From: Cafeteria roenbergensis
Lineage: Eukaryota > Sar > Bigyra > Bicosoecida > Cafeteriaceae
DNA length: 64,000 nucleotides
NCBI GenBank assembly: GCA_008330645.1
Contig: VLTN01000039.1
Location: forward strand, 124,001 to 188,000
Direction: 5' to 3'
The notes below the pieces were generated by a model, which ran no database searches, had not been told where the DNA came from, and was given only the letters and a program-made list of their open reading frames with translations. Below are positions 27,398 through 40,900 of the stretch, piece by piece. Each line of letters opens with the position of its first letter. Position 1 is the stretch's first letter. Both the position numbers and the translations under genes were made by a program.

Positions 27398-30300
27398 ATG
27401 TCTCAGCGCCGTCGCGGCCGTGAGCCACGCGCCCCACTGCGCCGGCAGCAGCCACGCTCAAGCGCGGGCGGGGCGAGCGTCGCCTCGCAGCAGCCTGGTC
27501 CTGGCCCTCTGGCGCCCCATGGGACCCCCCCGGCTCGCCCTTTGTCGCCCCTCGCCCCCGCAGTCCGGCACCCGGAGCTGCTGCAGCGGATTTTTGACGT
27601 GAGGAGCGCGCTTCGGCCCTCCCGATGCGCTGCCCGCCGGCGCTGCCCGCTCCTCCTCGCCTCGGCCGCCAAGCCGGCTTGCGCCCCTAGCCAGCGGCTG
27701 CCAGCCGCGCCTGCACCCCGGTGTGCGCCCAAGTCGCTGGCAGTGGCACGTGGACCCGCCCACGCGCTAGGGGGCGGACTCTGGCGGCAAGCGGCGCCCG
27801 CGGCGGCCGCCATGGGCGCTGCTCGGCAGCTTGGTTTGCTGCACGCTTTGCCCGGGCTCGCCCGCCTGCAGCCGCCGAGGCGGCGCCCTTGCCGCCCCAT
27901 ACCCGCGCCATTGTGGAGGGCGCGGGCCTGGCCTTCGCCCACCCGGTCCGATGGCTCCCGTGACCGCTGGACCGCGACCGTGGCGCCCGGCAACTCCGGC
28001 CGCGCAATGCCCTTCTCCCACCGATAGTGCACGCCCTTCCCGCCGCGCAACCCAAGCGCGACTGGCGCCAGCTGGCAGGTTGCCCCGCTACAGGGACGAA
28101 ACACGGGTCTTGCTTGCATTGTGGTCGTGGACAGGGGCTCGCTCCGTTCTGTGTGGCGAGCTGGGGCGCGGCTTGCGTGCAGCGGCTGGCCGCGGGGCAC
28201 CCTTGGCAGCTGGTCGCCAGCGCCCGCGGGCCAGCGGCGGCAACGATCCCGCCGTCCCGCGCTGCGCTTGGCGACCATCGTGGCCTTTGCTATTCCTCTG
28301 CGGTTCCGCGCCCGTGCTCCTGTTTCGAGGAGTTGGCAAGCCAAGGACGCGCGAGTGTGCCACTTGCCATATTTTTGCAACGCGTGCCGCTTTTCGTGCC
28401 CCGTTCGAGTTCCCGCAGCACCTGGACACGCCCAAGGGCACGGTGGAGCACCCGATTCGCGAGCCCATCGTGGATGCGGAGCGCAGCCAGGCCAGGGTGC
28501 CCGCGATTGTGCGCGAGCTGGCAAAAGGCGAGGTGCGAGCGCCGATCGGGCCGGAAGCGCAGGTTTCCGCAGTGCCCTCTGCCCTCGACCCCGACACAGA
28601 GGCAAGCGCATGGAACCCCCTTGAGGCCAGGCGGGCTCTTTCCGACTCCCAGTGTGAGTTTGGCGCCGCCAGCGCGCGCTTGCGCCCCGGCGGCCGCGGC
28701 AGAGCTGGCGAGCGGCAAAGCAAGATTTCCGGCCGCCCGGCGCGTTGCTCGCTTTGCTGGCGGACTGCGCCTCGTCGCCAAAGCCCGCAAGGCCGCTTCC
28801 CCCTTTGCTGCGCGTGGTCCCGCAGTGGAGTCCTGGCTCGACACCTGCCGCCGCCTGCGCGGAGAGGACGCCGGGACGCACCCAGGAAGCGAGAGGACCA
28901 GGGTGCGGGCCGAGTTTTTCGGCGTGGCGGAACGGAAGCCGACCGTGCCCGCGCTCAGCGACGACGCCGGGGGCGGGCTCCCCATCCCCATGCGCGGCTT
29001 CCTCCCGAGCGAGGACGACGAGTTTGCTCTCGAGTTCCTCCACGACTGCGGCTACAACGTCCCCAAGGCGTCGCTGCTGCTGGCCGCCATCGCCGGCGGC
29101 GGACACGAGGTTTCAGCGCTCCGGCACATCGAGGCCGCGAGGTCGCACATCATGGGCGGGAAGGTGAGCCGCCTCGCGCGTTGCTGCTGGTCCCGGGCCT
29201 GTGCCTTGCAGTCTTGACCACCGACGCGAGTTGCGTTTCGCGCCGCTGCCACCAACCGTTCGTCTCCTGCGCTCGTGTGCCCCGGATGCCGCTCGCAGGG
29301 CGACGACAAGGACTCCATGCCGCGCGGCATCGCTGCCAAGCGGAGCGAGCAGCGCTCGCCGGTGGACGCCTTTGGGCTTGGCCCCGTTGCAACCGGCGAT
29401 CGGTCGCGGCGCTCACGCGGCGGCGCAGGCGCGGACAACGGGCGCACCGAGCAGCCGATCGACGACAACCTGTCTATTGCGCTGGCCATCATCGACGTCT
29501 ACGCCGCGGGCAAGGGAGACGAGCCCGAGGGCGGCCAGCCGGCGGTGCACTGCAAGCCGGGCCCTGGCCCCCCGTCAGCAGTGCTTCGCCTGGAGGGCGC
29601 GGCCAGCGGGGAGGAGCCGGACCAGGCCCAGGACCAGGACGAAGGCGCAGGGGAGCCCCGGCCGGTCCCGGTGCTGTGGGACGCCTCTATGCGCGGGCAG
29701 GTTCCCGGCAAGTCGCCTGAGGACGACTCCATGCGCAAGGGCGTGCCGCTCCACCAGCGGATCAAGGCCTGGAGGTCGTGGAAGGAGCGGGCGGACCGCC
29801 TGCTCAGGGGCAGGGTTCCGCCGCAGTGGTCCGGGCTTGTGGCGCTGGCCCGCGCACAGGCCCCCCTTCCCGACCCCCTGGGGCTCGGCGCCCCCATGGG
29901 CGACGTGGCTGCGGCCCGGGACGAGCTGGCCGTGCGGCTGGACACAGCGCTGCTGTGGCTGGCGCGCGTGATGGACGCGCTTTCGGGCATGCCCCCGCGC
30001 ATGCTGCTGGCCGACGTGGAGGCCCTGGTGTCCGTTGTGTCATCGCTCAAGGTGTCCTTCCCGGCTGTGAAGACTGCTGTCAAGGTGGTCAGGGAGTCCC
30101 GCAGGTGGGCCAGGAAGGCGCTGCGGCTGCTGGCGCGGTGCGAAGCGGCAGGCAAGGGCTCGGCCCTGTCCGAGGTGGACGCCCACGAGGAGGCGGCACG
30201 AGCGGCGCTCGAGGGCCGTGAGGAGCGGATTCGCCGCGAGTTCACGGGCCGGCTTGGAGACGACGACGAGCTTGCCGAGCGGCGCGACCTCATTCGCCTC

Positions 30301-33300
30301 CCGGACGACGAGGCGCAGCGGGCAGCGGGAACCACGCCCCGGCAGGCAGCGGTTGCCAGGCTGGCCATGCGAATCCAGCGCCGGGCCGCGCTTCGATCGG
30401 CCTCCCAGGGCCGGGTCCGCACCTGGCTGAAGGAACAGCAGGCGCGCAAGGGCCGTATCGCACGGGCGGCCGCCGCTGCGGCAAAGAGTGTAGGCGACAT
30501 TGCGCAGGAGCTCGGCGTGTCCGCGGTGACCGTGGACCACGGGTACGGCGACGGCCCTGGGGAGGGCGACGAGGACGGGCAGGACGAGGACGAGGACGGG
30601 GACGACGACGAGGACGACGAGGACGACGAGGACGATGCCGACGGTGCGAATGCTGCCAACGCCGACGGGTCGGCTGCGGCGCCGGGAGCTGCTGGCGGCG
30701 CTGGGACCGCCCCCGGCGGCGCCGCCCCCCCTGTCTCCATTGCAGAGCTTCGCGCCCACCTGCGCGCCGGCCGCATCTACCGCATGCACATCCCAGAGCG
30801 CGAGGATCTCGAGGCCAGGGTCAAGTACTGCGAGAAGGTGGCCAGGCGCTTCCTCGAGCAGGTCCCGCACGCGCCTTCTCACCCGCGAGGCATGGCGGGG
30901 CCCAGGGCGGCCCAAGGCGCCATGCTGACACCCATCGACGAGCTGGCTCTGCCCCCGCTCGGCGACACGCGGGGCGACATTGCAGGGGCCCCAGCTGGGT
31001 CTGCTGCAGAGGGGGGCGCTCAGGCCGGCCCTTCGTCGTCCTCGTCGTCCTCCTCGTCGTCGTCGGCGGCGGCGGCGGGCTCGGCTGGCACGGCCCAGAA
31101 CGGCTCTGCCGGCCCGAGTGCATCCCCCACCCCCGAGGAGGACGCCGCTGCCGCTGCCGCCGCGAGCAAGGTCCCGTACGTATCGCACATGCACCCCACT
31201 TCGGGCGCAACGACGGGCAGCTGCACCTCCGTGGCAGCCGCCCTCCAGCCGGGCTACAAGCGCGGCCTCGTGCCGCTGGCCCACGTGCAGGCGGCAGCGA
31301 CCGACGCCCTTCGCTGCGGTGTGGCGTTTGCCGAGGGCGAGCGGGCGAAGGCGCTGTGCGAGCAGGTTCTCGCCTGGGAGTCCAAGTGCGCTGACGCCCT
31401 GGACGGCGCGCGGCGGAGCAGCGTGGAGGAGGTGCTCGACCTGATCAAGGAGGCCGAGGCGATGCCCGTGGACGTGGGGGAGCGCCTGGCGATGCTGCGG
31501 CGGCAGGTGCGCCGGGCGGAAGCCTGGAGGGAGCGCGCGAGAGACCTGATCCGGCCCGTGCCCGCGGCGCCCAAGCCCAAGTCTCGCTTCTCTCGGGGCG
31601 GGCGCAGGGGTGGCCGGTCGCCCCTGCCCGAGCCGGAGGAAGACAAGCGGGCGCACCCGGAGGAGCTGCGAGCCATGCTGGCCATCGCAGGGCCGGGGGG
31701 AATCTGCGCGCCGGAGGACGAGCACAAGCAGCTGCAGGACGCCGCGGCGGCTGCGGAGGACTGGCTGGAGCGGGTGAGGGCCGAGCTGGACGAAAGAGAC
31801 GAGTCGCAAAGGCGGGCGCAGGCCGGAGCGGAGCAGACTGACGATGACGCCGACGCCGATGCTGAGGGCGAGGGCGAGAATGCTGATGCGAACCATGACC
31901 AGGACCAGGACCATGACCAGGAGGATGAGGATGAGGACGAGGACGAGGACGAGGCCGATGGGGCTGCCGGGAAGCGAGGGGCGGGCGAGCAAGCGGCCAC
32001 TGGCGGCGCAGCAGTTGCCACAGAGCTGCCACGCGAGCCGGCGGAAGCCGGGCAAGGCGCAGCGACGACGTCCTCGTCTGATTCCTCCTCGTCTGCGGCA
32101 GCAGCCTCGGCGCAGCAGACGTCGCCGCCGACCGGCGAGCAGTCCGCGGAGAAGACGAGCGACAGTGACGGAGCCTCCTCCTCCTCTTCTTCCTCCTCCG
32201 CCGCCGCTGCTGCTGCCGCTGCCACGGCCACGGCCCCGCCTCGCCTGAGGCCCCGGACGCGCGGCAAGGCAGCCGCAGAGGCTGCAGCGCTGACCCCGAA
32301 GGTTCCTCTTGCGGAGCCGTCCGTGGACCCCATCGACCGGCTGGAGGCGCTGCTCGCTGAGGCCCAGACGCTGCCCGTGGTCGTGGACGAGTGGCGCCTC
32401 ATCGCCGCTGAGGTCCGCGACCGCCGCTGGCTCCGCCGCGCCCGCCGTGCGCTGGCGTCCCGGCCCCAGGTCAAGGCCCTTCAGGCAGCGCTGTCGGACC
32501 GCAACCGCGCAACTGCGGCCGTCACCTCCCGCGCCAGCGGCGTCCGCGCCGCCACGTTCAAGACGAGCAAGGCAGTGCTGGAGATGGAGGAAACCCTCCG
32601 GTCCCTCATCGCCGCCGCGCTGGGGTGGGCAGCTCGCGCAGACCGGTGCCTCTCGGGCGTGGCCGAGTCGGCCGGGAGCGTGGGCCGCGCAGCCAAGTTC
32701 CGCGCCACGCTCGACCGGTTCGAGGAGCTGCGCGCCGAGGGCGAAGGCCTCCGCACCGACGGCGGCTCCAGGCTCTCCAAGCTGCGAGCCGTGGTGAACG
32801 CCTGCGAGCAGTGGCGCATCAAGGCCGAGCCCACGCTCCGGGCAGTCCGCGCCAAAGCGGACGCCATCCGAGCTGCGGGGCTCGCGGTCCCGGGGGACAG
32901 AATGACCACAGCCTCGGGCAGGGGCTCGAAGCGCAGAACGACCCTGGAGGGCGCGGCGGCGGGCCTGCGGAGCCTCTCTGGGGCAGAGCAGAGCGCCATC
33001 GTGACGGGGAATCCGGGCGTGGAGGCGGCTGTGCTTGCCTCCCTGCTTGACGAGGCGTCGCGCCTGGCTGCCACGTGCCCCGAGGAGGCAGAGCTTGCCG
33101 CGGCCATGACCCACGTGCAGGCCTGGGAGCGCCGCGCGGAGCTGGTGGTGCCCTCGTCCGAGACTGACCCGGCCGTGCCCGCCCCTCCGGGCCAGGGGAA
33201 GGCGCCACACAGCGGGGGGCGGCGGGCCGCGCGCCGGGACACGGATGACGTGGAGCGCCTGATCGACCAGGCGCGCATGCTCTGCGTGGACGTCAGCGCG

Positions 33301-36300
33301 GGGCTGGAGCGCCTGGAGACGGCCGCGGGGTTGGCCCACTCCTGGGCGCTCCGCGCCCGCGCTGTCATCGGCGAGATCGCGTCTCTGCCGGATCCCCGCC
33401 CGAGAGGCAGGGGCTGCGGCGCCCCCGCCCGGGGCTCGAGCGGCAAGGACGCTCCGCCTCCGCTGGCCTCCAGCACGGCGGTCCGCGCAGTCTACCAGCG
33501 CGCGCGGCACCTTCTCCACGAGGCAGAGGCCTCTGGGCTCGAGGTGCCCGGGGCGGCAGAGCTGCGTGTGCGCGTGGCGCGCTGGGCCTGGGCGCAGCGC
33601 GCTGCCGTGGCGGACGTGCTGCTCAGGCGGGAGCGGGCGCGCATGGCCGTGGCATTCCCCCTCGCGGCCAGGCTGGAGCGCGTGGCCGCGCAGGCGCACG
33701 CTCGGCGCGCGGTGGCCGTGAGCGCGTCGAAGCTGTCGGCGGACGCGATTGTACACTCGGCAGCGACGCTCGGTCCCGAGCTCGCCATGGTGCTCGCAGC
33801 GGGGGCAGTGGCGGCCTCCCACCCGGCCGCTGGCGCCATCATGCGCGCAAGAGCGGCAGGGCTTCTCGGTGACGACGGCACGCTCCTCCCCGGCCGCGCG
33901 GCCGAGGCCGCGGCGCTGTTTGCAGCGGGGCTTCCCGGCCACGCAGGCGCGGCGCAGCCGGGTGGCTCGGGTCAGGCAGGGGAGCCGGCAGCGGCGCCGC
34001 TGCTCGCTGGCAGCAACAGCATGATTGCCCACGACCAGCCTAGCGCGATCTCGGCAGCCAGGACACTCGCCGAGACTGCCAGCGCCGTCATGGCGCAGGG
34101 TGTCCCTGGCACCTCAAGCCAGCTCGCGACCACCCCCGCCGGCATCGTCCACGCCGCCATGACGCAGGGGCTCATGATGATCCAGCAGCTGCCGGGCTCA
34201 CAGCCGGTCGTCGTGATGCACCCCACCAGCGCTCTGCAGCAGCTGCAGGTGAGCAACTCCTTGCACATGCAGGTCAGCCTGCTGCAGCAGCAGGCGGCGC
34301 AGCTGCAGGTGCAGATGCAGCAGCTGCAGCAGCAAGCGCAGAGTCTCATCGCCAGCGACAGCGCGGCGGCAAAGCGAGGCGCCGAGGGCGCGGACGCGGG
34401 GGTGCTGGCGCTGCGCGGGCCCGAAGTCGCCACGCACGCGGCCGGCCCGGTGAAGCGGCGGAGAGGGCGGCCGTCCGCGGCGGACCGGCGCCGCAGGCAG
34501 CAGGCAGAGGCGAGGGAGGCGGCCGCCGCGGCGGCGGCGGCAGCTGCGGCCGGCGGCAGCGCGCCCGGCCCCGCCGGCCCGGCAAGCCGCCACCGCAAGC
34601 GCGGCCGGCGTCGTGGTTCCGGCTCTGCCGGCGGGCTCCCCCCCAACGGCCCGCTCCCTGTGCCGGCCACCCCTGGCAAGGTGACGGACGCGGAGGAGGC
34701 GGCTCTCCGGACCGATATCCTCGACCCCCACTCACTGTCTTCGTCCTGGATCGCGGCGCTGGGGAGCGACGGGGTGGGCAGGGGGGTGGCCCGCCTGCTG
34801 CGGCGATGCTTCGGGGTGCTGCTGCGCGATTGCGGGCCGGACATCAAGGACGCTCTGCTGGCGGAGGCCGGGGCTGCTGTGCAGGCGGTGGCCGACAACC
34901 CCGCCTTCGACGCTGCTGGGGTGGGCCGCCTCCTCGTGGAGCGGCCTGCTGGCCTTGCATTGGTGGAGGACCTCTCGGGCTCCGCAGCGGTTGACGGCGC
35001 CGCCGACAAGGATGCGTCGCTCGTGGCCAGCGCAGCGCGCGCAGCGCAGCTGCTGTGGACCTCAGGGGGGCAGGCCGCGGTGGAGACCGAGCCGGAGGCC
35101 GCGCTGAGGATGACGCCGGAGCAGGCGGCGGACGCTCTTGACGCGGCCCTGGGGCTGGACACGGCGGGACCGGACCACGAGGTGTTGGGGGCTGAGGGGG
35201 CCGGCACGGCTGCACCAGGGGCGGCGGCGACAACTGCGTCGGCGGCGGCGGCCGGAAGGGGCATCGTGGCCGTGGCCACGGGCACACGCGGGCGCGCGGG
35301 AGAGCGGGTCAGGGGCGCGGGCGCGGACAGCGATGCCGAGGAGGAGCACGAGGACGGGCGAGATGGCGCGTTGGGGGTCGGGGCCGGGGCAAGGGTCACC
35401 GACGCTGCCGCGCCTGGGAGCGCTGCGGCGCACGACGCCGGCTGGGTCGCCGGCAGCGGCGGCGGCAACCCTTCGGCGGGCTGGCTTGCGGACGGCGAAG
35501 GAGGCGTCGCCGCAGTCTGCGGACGCGTTGGTGGGCTCAGCGCGCTTGACGCTGGCAGGCGCGTGCTCAGCGTGGGCTGGCTGCGCGCCCTGATGTGGGA
35601 GGCTGTCAGCCTGGACCTGGCCAGTGCTCTGGACGAGGAGGACGACCAGGCAATGCACGGCGACACTGACCCATCGGCAGTCGGAGCCGGCGACGATGCC
35701 GCTGATGACGACGACGATGACGACGACGACGATGACGACGACGATGACGATGATAGCGATGATGATGATGACAGCGATGGCGCCGACGTCGCAGGGCCAT
35801 CGCCCTCAAACTCCGCTCCTGGTGCTCATGCAGCAGCAGCTGCGCCGCCCTCCAGCTCCAGCTCGTCGAGCGCAGCTGCCGCAGCCGCGGCAGAAGGAGC
35901 GGCGCAGCAGGCAGTCGGCGAGGTCGGCGGCGCCCCGGGGCACACCCCAGCCGCTGTCGCTGGCGCCGGGTCTGCCCAGCAAGCCCCCGCCGCGGAAGGC
36001 TCGACCGGCACTGCGGCTGCTGCGGCTGCTGCGGCTGGCCCTGTCGCTGCTGATTCTTCTGCAGCTGCTTCGACCGCTGCTGCTGGGGAAGGCCCTGCCG
36101 CGGCAGAGCAGGCCGCGGACGAGGAGCCCGGCGACGACAATGAGGACGACGAGGAGGAGGACGAGGAGGAGGACGAGGGCACCCAGGCAGCCGCCTCCCC
36201 GCAAGCAGAGGCTGACGCAGACCTCTTGCCGCCCGAGCCGCTTTGGGTGCGCCGAGTCGCCCGGCGTTCTCTCTGGGCCATGCGGGAGGCTGCCGGGAGG

Positions 36301-37948
36301 GCGGCGGCGTGGCTCGACGCAGCCCGCCCCCTCCTCGCGGCGAAGGAGACCCTTCCAGAGCCGCTGGCTCTGCTGGTCCTGGCCTGCGGAGCGCGCGCCG
36401 CCATGCCGCTGGCGTCATGGACACGCCTCCTTGCAGAGACCGCCCTGGGGCGGCGCGTGGAGGACGACGTTTGGGCCGCTTTCCAGGGCACAGGGCTCGA
36501 CGAGGAGGCCGTGGAGCGGCGCAGGATCCAGGACGGGGCCAGTCGCGAGGAGGCCCGGGCGAGCCTGAAGCGGCCCTCTGCCGAGCGCATCGACGCGGCG
36601 CTCGCCCCGCTGGCCTGGTCGTCGCACCGAGTGCTCGGCCCGCTGGCCCGGGACGCCCTTCAGCTCTACTCCGCGGCCAACGACTGGCTGGTCAAGGTGA
36701 CGGCCGTGGCGGAGGCGGGCCGCCCGACGGCGCTCGGCGGGTCTCAGCTCGTGTTCCCTGGTGGCTCTGCCGTGCAGAGCGCAGCGGCTCTGCTGGACGA
36801 GGCCAAGTCACTCGACCTCGACGTTTCGGCGTCCGCCCGGGTGCTGCGCGACATCGTGCAGCCGCGCTGCTTCTGCAGGCGGCCTGCCCGGGGGGCCATG
36901 CTGGATTGCGAGGGCTGCGGGGAGCAGCTGCACGCCAGCTGCTTGGGCATGTCCAAGGAGGAGGCCCAGGCGGCCCAGCAGTCAGCCGAGGCCCGGCGCC
37001 AGGCCCGCCAGCTGCTCCTGGAAGCAGCGGCGACGGGTTCGATTGCGGCAGTCACCCGCGCCGTCCGCGTGCTGGCGGCGGTGGCCCCGGTCCCTGTGGC
37101 CCCCGAGACAGCCGAGGACGTGACGTCATCCGACGGGACCGCAGCCCGGGCCGAAGCGGCAGCGACGGCAACGCGCCGGGGCGGGTCCAAGGCCCGCGTC
37201 GGTCGCTTCAGCGCCCCGGCTGACGCTGCATCCCTTCCCTGGTCCTGGGCCGACCCCGGCGAGAACGAGGCCCACCACCGCGCCTCCGCCTCCGACGCCT
37301 TGGCTGGCGTCGCCACGGGGGGCACTCTCAACGAGGGCTCCCTGGCCGTCCTCTTCGGCAAGGAGCCCTCCCAAGTCGGCCGCCGCCGAAACGCCTCTGC
37401 GGCGCCCACGGGCATGGCAAGCGCCATGGCCATGGCGGAGCATGCCGGCAGAGCCGGACTCCTCGCAGCCAGGTCCCGCTCCTTGGCAGAGCTGGTCCAC
37501 GCCACGGGGGGCCTGCTCCCAACGTGGGACCGTCCCGGCGCAGCGTCCGCGCCGCCCCCGCGCATGGCCAGCGGGCCCGCCGTGCCGTTTCCCTGGCTTG
37601 CGGGCGGAAGGATTCGCCGGCTCCCGCAGTACGTTGCGGCCACGGCTGACTGGGACGAGGAGGACGAGGCAGTGGCAGCAGATCTGCTGGACGAAGTGGA
37701 GAGCGAGAAGGCGGACGAAGTGGATGGCGAGAAGGCGGACGAAGTGGATGGCGAGCAGGTGACGAGCGCGTCTCCAGGCGTGTCCGGCTCCAACGGTGGC
37801 ACCTTCGAGCGCAGCGACCACCTAGCCGACGCCGGAGCTGCCCGCACTCCGCAGCCCGAGGCTGTGTCCGCTTCGAGCCAGGCAGCCGCTGCCTCGCCCG
37901 GGGCAGGCGCAGCGCCCGACCGCGCTGCTGGCGACGCTGAGACGGTCC

Positions 37949-37986
<38 letters not shown>

Positions 37987-40900
37987 ACAGCCAGCGCAGC
38001 CGCCGCAGCTGCCAAGACCGCCCTCCCGGCCCTGGTTGCCCCGCCTGCGGGCCTCGTCGACCCTGTGGCCCGGGCGGTGGAGGTCGCGCGGCGTGTCGCC
38101 GCGGCCACGTTCACGCTGCGCACGGCGCCGGCAGCGCCCCTGCCCCCCGCCGGCCGCATGTCTGCCGCCGGCGCTGCGGCTGCCGCGGCACTTGCCGACC
38201 TTGTTGACGTCCCCGTGGACCCTGAGCGCGCTGGCAGCGATCCCGCCGCGCCCGCGGCCGACTCGTCGCAGTCGTCCTCGTCCTCCTCATCCAGCTCCTC
38301 TGGCTCGGCGGCAGCAGCTGCGCCGGCTGCGGCGTCGGCCGCGGCGCGTGCCAGTGCGACAAGCGACGCCTCGCGCCGGCGCGGCGCCAACCCCTCCCTT
38401 CCGACCGAGGCGGAGCTCGAAGCCGCCGCGGCCACTGCCTCCGTGGGTCTGTTCTGCCCGGCCTGTCAGGCGCGCGCGGCAGCGGGTCGCGCCGTCCGCC
38501 GCGGTCTCGCGGCAGCCGCGTCGCTGCTCGCCCTCGTGCGTCGCTGCTCGCAGACAGGGGACGCCTCCCAGGCCGCAGCGGGTGCCGCGGCCTGGACTGC
38601 GGACGTGGTCGACCTCGGCAGAGCCATGATGGCCGTGCGCCAGTCCAGCCAAGCGACCGAGCAGGGGCATGCCTCCTCGGCGGCCGGTGGCTCAAAGCGG
38701 GCCGGCCGGGGCGGCAGGGGCAGGGGCCGAGGAGGGCGCACTGCGGTCGGCGCGGACCTGCCTGCCGGGGGCACTGCGGCCAGCAGCCCGGTTGCGCCCG
38801 CCGTGGCGGGTTCGGCGGCGTCGCCTGTCCCCGACCAGCACGCTGGTGCTGCCTCCCGCGGCCGCGGGAGTCGAGGCGGTCGTGGCGGGCGCAGCCGCGG
38901 CTCTGGAAAGGACGCCGGCGGACCGGGCTCTCGCGGCGTCTTGGCGGCCGGCGCCGCATCCCACGGATCGCGTGGACGCCTCCCTGTGGACGCTGTGTCG
39001 GCGATGGAGCCCTCTCGCGCACGCTGCGCCGTCCTTCCGGATCCCTCCACTGACCTCGGCCTCGGCAGCCTTGCCACGCTCGAGGCTGCCGAGCGGGCGG
39101 CCGCCATGCTGGCTTGCGCTGCTGCGGCAGGCGAGTGCCCCGCAGAGCTCGACGCGATAGCCGCGGCCTCCAAGCTGGACGCGGCCCTCTCGGCCCACGC
39201 CGAGACGTCGGCCGCGCTCGCCACCCCTCTGGGCTTGGTCATGCGGGCTGCCTTCCGCGGTGAGCGGGACCCCATCGTTGCGGCCCTGGCACACATGCGG
39301 CGCGTCAGCCAGGGCCAGTGCGGCCCCGTCCCCGTCAGCATCTGCGGCCGGCCCGAGGCTGCGGGGGCAGGCGGCAGGGTCAGCGGCACCGCGGCCACGC
39401 CTGCGCTCGAAGCGGCTTCTGGCGCTGCGTGCGTGGCTCTGCCGGCATGGGCCGCTGCGGGGCCCAGCGATGCTGAGGCTGACGGTGATGCCGATGGCGC
39501 GGACGATGACGATCAGGCCGGCGCTGGCGCTGCCGAGCAAGCGGAAAGTGCGCCGTTTGGCCCTGCTGCTGCCCTCGTGGCGGCCGCGCAGGATGGGGCG
39601 CGGCCTGCGGCCCTGCCGGACGTGTTGCGGGCGCTGCCGGCGCCGCTCCGGCGCCTCGCTGCCGGCTCTGCCACGGGCTCGGGCGACTGGCTCTGCCCCG
39701 TGCCGGAGGCTGTCCCGGTGGATGGCGAGGAGGCCGAGGAGGACGCCACCGCCGGCGCGTGGACCGCCAGTGGCAGTGGTGCTGCTGATGCTGGCGCTGG
39801 CCGGCCCAAGGGCTTCCAGGCGCTGCTGGCTGCGTCGTCGCAGGCCATGCTGGCCGGCCAGTCGCGCCAGAACGTCGTGGCACCGGGAACGGTGGCGTCC
39901 TCGTCTGTGGCAGAGCGGCGCGCGGCGCTGGACCTGACGCAGACTGTGGACGAGGCCCTGGAGGCGGCGGCGCTGGCGGGGGACGGAGCGGTCCCGTGGC
40001 TGGCGTGCGGCCCCGACCTGGACGCCGGGACGCCTGTGGCCGCGCTCGTGCACCGGGTGACCGCGGGGTTGCGGGCGCTGGCCTGGGCTCGGCAGTCGTC
40101 CCACGCGCTCGCCAGGTCGCCCTCCACGGCCACCTCTTACGCTGCGCTGCTCAGCATCCCGTGCGTTCCCTTGCGCGGACCGGCCGCGGTGGCGCTGGCG
40201 CGGACTCTCCACTGGCAGGCCCTGCGGTCCGCGAGATGGGAGGCACAGTCCAGGGCGATCCTGGCGGCGACCGGGCCCGTGAGCGCCGCGGCTCTGGCCT
40301 CGCTCATCGAGGAGGCAAAGACAGTGCCCTGCTGCTCCCCTCGGCTGCTTGCGGGCCTTGAAGAGGCGGTGATGGACGCCGACCACGTGCACTGCGTCTG
40401 CAGCGGCCTGGCCCGCGGCTGGATGGTGGCCTGCGAAGACTGCAACCGCTGGTTCCACGGCGAGTGTGTGGGCGTCACCGAGAGCACCGCCCCGCGCCCC
40501 GACGAGGCGCCGCCCTCCTACCTTGGGGCGCATCTGCACGCGCCGGGCTGCTACCGGTGCGAGCAATGCGCTGGCCGCAGGAGGCTCCCATACCGCTACG
40601 CGAAGGAGGCCAGGGCGGCCCGGTCCCGCCACCAGCAGCGGAGCGCTGAGGCCGCCTCTGCCGTTCGGTCCTGGACGGGCCTGGGCTCGGACCCGCTTCT
40701 GTGGACCGCAGGGGGCGTGTCCGCAGCCATGGGGCCGACTCTCCTCGCGCTCGGAGAGGCCGGGCCGTTCGCCCCGGGCGATGCCGACCCGCCCGACGCC
40801 GAGGCGCCGGAGGCCAGCCGGGCCCTTCACGCGACCAAGCCGGCCGCAGCAGGGCGCGCCTCCCCGTCGCCGGCCGCCTCCGCCTCGCTGGCTCCTTCAA

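Noticed and set aside
30040-34032. A 1,330-codon open frame on the minus strand inside the giant ELM2/PHD gene
   Set aside because: It is the complement of an Ala/Arg/Glu-rich high-GC coding frame, has no recognisable domain and no good start. The plus strand holds PLU-1 repeats and PHD fingers.
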